Positions 52,651 through 57,205 of a stretch of DNA of 57,205 bases are shown here, piece after piece. How positions within the stretch are numbered: position 1 is the first letter of the stretch; each line of letters starts with the position of its first letter. The position numbers were made by a program, and so were the translations under genes. Under the pieces are notes generated by a model, which was not told the DNA's origin, searched no databases, and saw nothing but the letters and a program-made list of their open reading frames with translations. Source of the DNA: Peptococcaceae bacterium UBA5767 (GTDB lineage: Bacteria; Bacillota; TC1; UBA5767); NCBI GenBank assembly GCA_002418765.1, contig DIET01000007.1, positions 12,704-69,908 of the forward strand, given 5' to 3'.

Positions 52651-52992
52651 TCTGAGAATGATTTACGACAACTACGTTGACAAACTCCGATACACAGCCA
52701 AGTAGATTCTAATGACGTTTTCATAAGTATGGAAGAGCTTTGCTCGCCGGTGGTTGCGGAACGCTGTCAAGCATCAAAAAAACATATAGCGTCTGGCAAT
52801 AGATCGGCTCAAATAGAAAAGTTGATTCAAGAATTGCTGGGAGATCGGTTGTTAGAGCTACCAAAATATATATCGTTAGATTCATCATCAAAACGATGAT
52901 AATTGATCCCACATCAATAGAGAATGCTGTTTATAGAATTGTTACATACTGACAAGTGGGTCAATTTTACTTGACAATCAACACATGAAAAA
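52651..52992. other. Low-information stretch with a short plus-strand ORF
   Basis: A 56-codon ORF at 52729-52899 (MEELCSPVVAERCQASKKH at its start) is open from 52681 but has no ribosome site and no family I know; it is probably a fragment. Near 52950-52978 TGACAAGT and ACTTGACA are an imperfect inverted pair similar to the operator of the AbiE pair at the right end. The minus-strand frame at 52721-52912 has no support. Confidence 0.3.
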
Positions 52993-53014
52993 AGACACCT
53001 CGCTTGAAGTGTCT
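52987..53014 (-). terminator. Terminator of the frameshifted nucleotidyltransferase gene
   Basis: On the minus strand AGACACTT (53014-53007) pairs with AGGTGTCT (53000-52993) over a 6-nt loop with one mismatch, followed by six T (52992-52987). Confidence 0.75.
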
Positions 53015-53038
53015 CCTAAATGCAATTTACGATTTTGT

Positions 53039-53805
53039 TTAAGCCTCTGCTTTTCCTAAGAAAATATCCCCTAAAATCTCTCTCATTTCATCAAAACTTG
53101 TGCCTCTAATACCTAAGTTCTTCAAATCAGGTTTATCTTCCTTGATTTGTTCAATAAACAAAATGACATCATTTTGAATTCCTACTGAGAGTTCAATCTT
53201 ACTTGTAGGAGATACATTGGCCAAAAGCCGAAAGACGTCATTCTTATGTTTCTTTATATTTTTCGTATCGATGTCTTCACCAGCTTCTTTTCGTTCTTGC
53301 ATATCCAGCCATGCTTTCATCTTAAACAGGATGACTGTTTCGATTTCAATGAGTGAATAGCCATCCACCGTTCGTTTCCCTATTAATAATAGGTCGTAAT
53401 AATCATCGTTTAATAATATTGCAGAGAGACTGACGATGCTTTCATCAATGTAGATGGGAGTCAGTCCCCTATCGAAACCAATCTCAAACTCATTAGGAAG
53501 CTTACTGAAGAGCTCAATCATTTTGGAAAAGGATGTATCCTTTGGGTCAGAAAAACGATAAAATTGATTCTCACCCGTTTTCTTCTCACGGTGCTCATAA
53601 CCTCCATCTTCTATAAACTGCCAGAAGGTTTCCCCATAAGAAAAATCGAGAGCTTCAATGATGAGCACCATATCCAGATTCTTGGTTGCTCGAAATGGAG
53701 ATTTAAGTTCATCCATTAGAATATCGCATGCAGTCCTCCAATAAATACATATTGATTTGTGTGATTTCCAAAATACTCTTTAAATTTTTCTAGTCCGTAT
53801 ACCAT
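53039..53805 (-). pseudogene. AbiEii-like nucleotidyltransferase with one-base frameshift
   Basis: From ATG 53805 the frame reads MVYGLEKFKEYFGNH and QYVFIGG, then goes out of frame. One base missing at 53734-53739 would restore TACDILMDELKSPF, RATKNLDMVLIIEALD and an uninterrupted frame of ~225 residues to the stop at 53039. IGG-T-A-C and NLDMVL are nucleotidyltransferase-fold features (G-G helix turn and metal-binding Asp region), as in AbiEii-like toxins. The start overlaps the upstream regulator gene by 16 nt, a toxin-antitoxin-like arrangement. As written only the internal ATG at 53716 could give a product lacking the N-terminal strand. It could be a sequencing error or true inactivation. 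Confidence 0.65.
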
Positions 53806-54782
53806 GGCTCACCTCGCAAGACCTCTTCTAGCGCTTGCTCAACCCTTTCATCCCTTTCATCCCTTTCATCCCTTTCATCCTTCAAAGATGCATACAAAGA
53901 CAGTAAGTCCACATGACGATTATTAGAAAACAGTCCCGGATCATAATCCCACAGCTCTAACTCTACCAGTTTTGCGTCTTTTATAAGGTCCTTATTTCTA
54001 ACAACTTCAATCTGTTCATCATGAATCTTATTTCTATCTATCGCCATAATTGGATGACCAGGTGGATCGATCATGGATAATTCTGCCAATGCATCCATTC
54101 CAGCAGTCAAAGCCCCTAAAGGCCTTGTCTTTGTATATATGATTTTTCTCACTGGAGTCTTTAGATAATCGCGTCCCCTGAGAAAGTAGTCCGGATCTGA
54201 AATTCTCTTATACTCCTTGCTGCGGCCAGTCATTCCCCCAATTTCATAAGTGATGAGATTTGCATGGTATAGTTCATTTAAGGCTCTGGAAGCTGTCATT
54301 AGATTAAAGCCCATTTTTTTGGCAAACTCAGTTGTGTTCACAATATCCTGTTTATGATACAAGAAGTACAAATACGCAATCTGCGCAGGTGTTGTGAATC
54401 CCTTCACTTCTTCGACATGTTCTTTCGCTTTTTTCAAATCAAGTCCCAAGAATGGCAAATACATCTGTCCATTTTCAACCACAAAGGCAATCCTGTTTTC
54501 AATAAGACTTTTTCTTCTATACCTCGTGATATCTTTGTAAAATAAAACAATTTGACGATCCGTCAGGTTTTTAATTTGCCTTATATGCTTTTGAATCTGA
54601 CCGATATTTGGCATCTCATCAACGGCTTCTAGCAAAACACACTGTGTTTCAAGAATCTTCATCTCATAAAAGTTGTAACTATCCCTTAAAAAAATTGGGA
54701 AATGATTCTTTTTAGTCCACGGTTTTATTGTAAGCTGCACATCTATATTTTCTTTCAAGTAATGCTCTGCTGTCATGACCAA
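53790..54782 (-). CDS. Winged-helix regulator/antitoxin-like protein paired with the nucleotidyltransferase
   Basis: 330 aa, partly recognised. Residues ~130-190 (FTTPAQIAYLYFLYHKQDI, VNTTEFAKKMGFNLMTASRA, LNELYHANLITYE) are a MarR/AbiEi-type winged helix; flanking parts are unassigned. Near the C-terminus DERDERDERDER comes from a 9-bp tandem repeat. The start is TTG at 54782, eight nt after a full AGGAGG; ATG at 54776 is less well spaced. The promoter with an overlapping inverted repeat upstream suggests autoregulation. The overlap with the following nucleotidyltransferase gene suggests the antitoxin half of an AbiE-like pair. Confidence 0.7.
   Translation of the reverse strand: MVMTAEHYLKENIDVQLTIKPWTKKNHFPIFLRDSYNFYEMKILETQCVLLEAVDEMPNIGQIQKHIRQIKNLTDRQIVLFYKDITRYRRKSLIENRIAFVVENGQMYLPFLGLDLKKAKEHVEEVKGFTTPAQIAYLYFLYHKQDIVNTTEFAKKMGFNLMTASRALNELYHANLITYEIGGMTGRSKEYKRISDPDYFLRGRDYLKTPVRKIIYTKTRPLGALTAGMDALAELSMIDPPGHPIMAIDRNKIHDEQIEVVRNKDLIKDAKLVELELWDYDPGLFSNNRHVDLLSLYASLKDERDERDERDERVEQALEEVLRGEPWYTD
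53843..53878. repeat. 9-bp tandem repeat, four copies, inside a coding region
   Basis: Four perfect copies of CCCTTTCAT on the plus strand encode (D-E-R)4 on the minus strand. The period of 9 keeps the frame, so copy-number change would alter the protein length without a frameshift. Confidence 0.9.
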
Positions 54783-54817
54783 TTAAATCACCTCCTAATC
54801 TAACATTATGCACTTCA

Positions 54818-54846
54818 AATATAATATCATCACTGTTATATTACAA
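54818..54846 (-). promoter_or_regulatory. Promoter with overlapping operator for the regulator/NTase pair
   Basis: Minus strand: TTGTAA (54846-54841), 17-nt spacer, TATATT (54823-54818). The perfect inverted repeat AATATAA (54818-54824) / TTATATT (54836-54842) covers the spacer and -10. A second, imperfect copy of the same element (ACTTCAAATATAA start) lies about 70 bp upstream at 54883-54910. Confidence 0.6.
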
Positions 54847-54943
54847 GCCATTTTCGTTACATTAGGTTAAGTTAACTTTTTGACTTCAAATATAACATTT
54901 CTATTGTTACGTTTAAATATCAACTTCCAGAAAAAATATTACC

Positions 54944-54981
54944 AAAACTCCTGATTATGATCAATTTCAGGAGTTTTTTTA
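54944..54981. terminator. Bidirectional hairpin terminator
   Basis: AAAACTCCTGA (54944-54954) and TCAGGAGTTTT (54967-54977) form an 11-bp stem with a 12-nt loop. It is followed by T-runs on the plus strand and T-rich sequence on the minus strand. It lies 16 nt after the end of the interrupted gene. Confidence 0.75.
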
Positions 54982-54992
54982 CGTTTTCATGC

Positions 54993-55340
54993 CTAAGCTT
55001 TTTCCTGATTTGACTTTTGAATAAATTGAAGAATTTGTTCATAGGATTTTTCACTTTTCATGATGACATTGATGAGTTCGTCCCGTTTTAGTGCATCTCT
55101 TTTGTCCATTAAGTCTTTCAATGTCGATACCGCCAAATCGTCTAAGAAGGCATGGACACAGACCTACCGATTGATCTCGCCAGCCTTATAGGTTTTATTC
55201 CAGCGGCTGAACCATTCAGCAGCCATCACTCCAGGCGTGGCAGTGGAATGGACCATGTTGCCTTTAGGTGTGATCTTTCTTCCTGCTGTAAAGCAAAAGT
55301 TTCTGGTCATAAACTTCGATTTTAAATTACCTAGTCCCAT
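54993..55340 (-). pseudogene. Small gene of unknown family interrupted by an in-frame TAG
   Basis: ATG at 55340 has GGAGGAG six nt upstream and begins MGLGNLKSKFMTRNF. The frame runs 58 codons to TAG at 55164-55166, then continues in the same frame with plausible coding sequence (VCVHAFLDDLAVSTLKDL, then EKSYEQILQFIQKSNQEK) to TAG at 54993. That makes 116 codons including both stops, followed by a terminator. I do not recognise the protein. It may be a nonsense mutant, or less likely a readthrough gene. Confidence 0.5.
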
Positions 55341-55414
55341 CTTTGTCTCCTCCATTTATTTTGAGCATGAAAAAAGCACCCTATTAGATAAAGTGCGATT
55401 TAGACTACAACTAT

Positions 55415-56359
55415 TTACTCCTCTATTTCTTTGAGAACTTGATTTATTTGCGAGAATACCTTTTCTACTTTTGACCAATCTTGCTTCTGATTCGTGTAAA
55501 GTAGAGTGTTATGTAAATCTTCATAACTTGATTTTATATCATTCGAAAATTTACCCTTCCATACTTCAAAATCATACGGTCCCTCTGGATTATACTCTTT
55601 AGGAATGTCCCTCTTTCCCAGATATACAGAGTCCGTTTTCTTTGTGATTTGGACTATATCCTTTAAGTTGCTTTTATCCTCTAAGAATCTCTTAATCTCT
55701 TCCATTTCACATAGCTGAACTACATCATAAATATGTCTGACTTTCTCATTTAGCGAACCACAAATTGCATGTCTCTTCACCGACATTAGTTTATCAACAA
55801 ATGTCCTTTCAATGTTCAAAACATTTACCTGAATTCTTTTTAACTGGAACTCTTCAATTGCTCCACTTTCATCAATTCCCTCAAGATAATCCTGTATATA
55901 AGATTGAAGCTCCTTTTTACTATATGGATGTGGCCTTACACTGGACCCTATTTCCAATTTTATTCTTTCAATCTCTTTACACGCATCAGTGAACCAAACA
56001 TAACATGACTTGTTTCTATCATTTCGCTCTGGATCAATCTTTTCTATCTCACCATAACCTACCAACCCTTTCTCAATAGCCTTTATTCTTTTGCTTATTT
56101 GCTTATTTGACATGTCTTTTCCAGGGATATAAGTTACATCAATATCTTCAGAAAATCTTTCTATAGATCCTGGATAACATTTACTTAAGGATATTCCCCC
56201 TTTGAAAACAACATGCTCCAAATAAGGACTGTTTTGTAAATTACTAAGGATAAGTGTAATAAAATAATCTTTTCTGACAGCACTTGAGGGAAGATTGTAT
56301 TGTTTAGCTGCTAATTGAATAAGCTCTTCAAAAAGCTCTGCATTATTGTGTAAATTCAT
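55415..56359 (-). CDS. abiEii: AbiEii/AbiGii-type nucleotidyltransferase toxin
   Basis: Toxin half of a type IV-like toxin-antitoxin and phage-abortive system; the family acts by nucleotidyl transfer. 314 aa. Motif I HVVFKGGISLSKCY, the metal-binding SEDIDVTYI, then FVDKLMSVKRHA and VRHIYDVVQL match the conserved AbiEii motifs. GGAGG six nt before the ATG at 56359 fixes the start; a longer frame to 56401 is inside the partner gene. It overlaps the upstream antitoxin-like gene by 17 nt. The AT-rich composition differs from the polysaccharide region. Confidence 0.88.
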   Translation of the reverse strand: MNLHNNAELFEELIQLAAKQYNLPSSAVRKDYFITLILSNLQNSPYLEHVVFKGGISLSKCYPGSIERFSEDIDVTYIPGKDMSNKQISKRIKAIEKGLVGYGEIEKIDPERNDRNKSCYVWFTDACKEIERIKLEIGSSVRPHPYSKKELQSYIQDYLEGIDESGAIEEFQLKRIQVNVLNIERTFVDKLMSVKRHAICGSLNEKVRHIYDVVQLCEMEEIKRFLEDKSNLKDIVQITKKTDSVYLGKRDIPKEYNPEGPYDFEVWKGKFSNDIKSSYEDLHNTLLYTNQKQDWSKVEKVFSQINQVLKEIEE

Positions 56360-57044
56360 ATAAGTCCTCCATTCTAATCGATTTATAATTCGATAACTCA
56401 TTTAGATATTTTCCGACCGAATGGCTGACTTTATAGTAATCTAAGACATTCTTCAGAGATGCCAGAGTACTCTTTTTATAACCAATAGTTTTAACAAGCT
56501 TTTCAAGGGTTTTCTCGCTATACAATTGTATAGCATCTTCGATAAAACGAATGGCATTCTTTCTATTGAGCTCTTCAATACTATGAATATTTTCAAGAGA
56601 ATCAAGTAATTCAATCATTTTAATCGAAGAAGGGTCAAATCTTAAATTCGCCTTTTTTATTTCCACGTTTATCACTTTCTTTTTCTCTTGCTCGCTTACA
56701 TTTGAATAAACTTGAATCACTTTTGAAATCTGAGTTGTCAATTTATACTTATTATACATCCTATAACCAACAATAACTCCACTCTTCCCATTAGCCCCGA
56801 GGTAATGCTCTAGAATGTGTTTTTCTGAGGAAACCATTCTTCCAAACCTTCCGATTCTAGGCTTACAATAAATACCTTTTGTCAGTCTTTCTAACTCCCC
56901 GTTTTTTGTCATCCGAGAGATTGTTTTATAGTAAGTTTGCTCAGGAATATTCTTTAATTTACTAGTGTAAATTTTTTGTGTATCAATAATTTCTAGTTCA
57001 GAATACTTATTGATTTTTTCCTTTACCATTGTTGAGTAACTCAT
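56343..57044 (-). CDS. AbiEi-like antitoxin/regulator (DUF6088-type)
   Basis: 233 aa. The N-terminal winged helix (TYYKTISRMTKNGELERLTK, then GIYCKPRIGRFGRMV) is typical of AbiEi antitoxins; the C-terminal part is of the DUF6088 type (LGANGKSGVIVGYRMYNKYK). Such antitoxins neutralise the AbiEii toxin and repress their own promoter. The start is ATG at 57044 (GTG at 57047 directly before it), with GGTGG nine nt upstream. The gene overlaps abiEii and sits directly after a strong promoter with an inverted repeat. Confidence 0.85.
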   Translation of the reverse strand: MSYSTMVKEKINKYSELEIIDTQKIYTSKLKNIPEQTYYKTISRMTKNGELERLTKGIYCKPRIGRFGRMVSSEKHILEHYLGANGKSGVIVGYRMYNKYKLTTQISKVIQVYSNVSEQEKKKVINVEIKKANLRFDPSSIKMIELLDSLENIHSIEELNRKNAIRFIEDAIQLYSEKTLEKLVKTIGYKKSTLASLKNVLDYYKVSHSVGKYLNELSNYKSIRMEDLYEFTQ

Positions 57045-57070
57045 CACATCTCACCACCTTTCTTAGTCTT

Positions 57071-57099
57071 ATTGTATTCTCATCAATTTATACTGTCAA
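57071..57099 (-). promoter_or_regulatory. Promoter of the AbiE pair
   Basis: Minus strand: consensus TTGACA (57099-57094), 17-nt spacer, TACAAT (57076-57071), only ~20 nt before the antitoxin start region. Confidence 0.8.
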
Positions 57100-57122
57100 G
57101 TTTTTTTGATTTTAACTTGACA
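57094..57122. promoter_or_regulatory. Operator-like inverted repeat at the AbiE promoter
   Basis: TGTCAAGTT (57094-57102) and AACTTGACA (57114-57122) are a perfect 9-bp inverted repeat with an 11-nt spacer; the left arm covers the -35 box. It fits AbiEi-type negative autoregulation. Confidence 0.7.
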
Positions 57123-57205
57123 TTAATGGAAGTAAAACCATCATATAAGGTGACTTTGATTTCTGAACTTCCCCTGAAATTAAACTGTTCACAGGACGTA
57201 GGACA

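Noticed and set aside
52721..52912. 63-codon minus-strand ORF
   Set aside because: Low-complexity hydrophobic start, no ribosome site, lies opposite another short frame in a decayed stretch.
53843..53878. CRISPR-like or satellite array
   Set aside because: Units are 9 bp, directly abutting with no spacers, and in frame with a coding region.

Overview
The window looks like a chromosomal segment of an anaerobic Bacillota, probably Clostridia-like. Shine-Dalgarno sites are strong (AGGAGG type), TTG and GTG starts are frequent, and a delta-subunit-like HARE-HTH domain and a LytS-type 5TM sensor are present. No rRNA, tRNA or other taxonomic marker is visible, so this is an inference. Most of the window is a surface-polysaccharide locus of moderate GC. 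From about 52.4 kb to the right end the DNA becomes AT-rich and holds decayed genes and AbiE-type toxin-antitoxin pairs.

Layout. 0-4.6 kb: end of a DJ-1 family gene, then a leftward group (glycosyltransferase, ManC, phosphohexomutase) that supplies GDP-mannose. 4.7-6.2 kb: a Wzx flippase. 6.2-11.5 kb: two divergent NRPS-like acyl/aminoacyl activation modules. One is split into an adenylation enzyme plus a carrier-thioesterase, the other is a single chain, and both thioesterases have Cys in place of the catalytic Ser. The single-chain module is coupled to a fused TRAP transporter and its TAXI lipoprotein (11.5-14.5 kb). 14.5-35.6 kb: a leftward run of 17 tightly packed genes with a recognisable promoter at its head and a terminator at its end. 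It encodes dTDP-L-rhamnose synthesis, CysD/CysNC for PAPS, three sulfotransferase proteins, several glycosyltransferases, a Wzm/Wzt ABC exporter, and an MBOAT/SGNH acylation pair. 35.8-40 kb: a Phd-like/HARE-HTH protein and a GntR-FAD oxidoreductase-amidohydrolase operon.

40.2-51 kb: a second leftward polysaccharide operon. It runs from a 5TM-PAS-GGDEF-HD-GYP protein through an HPr-kinase-like protein, a nucleotidyltransferase, a PqqD-like protein with a conserved-looking tail ending in Ser, glycosyltransferases, and Gmd/Rmd for a GDP-6-deoxyhexose (GDP-D-rhamnose expected). A Wzz chain-length regulator is read divergently. Together the genes suggest an envelope or secreted glycan containing L-rhamnose and a GDP-derived 6-deoxyhexose that is sulfated and probably O-acylated. 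The kinase/NTase/PqqD module may make a peptide- or protein-linked modification, and this is the part least explained by known pathways.

52.4-57.2 kb: a fossil of a sugar/nucleoside ABC permease, a regulator plus nucleotidyltransferase pair in which the second gene has a one-base frameshift, a gene interrupted by an in-frame TAG, and an apparently intact AbiEi/AbiEii pair. The intact pair has a near-consensus promoter overlapped by a perfect inverted repeat.
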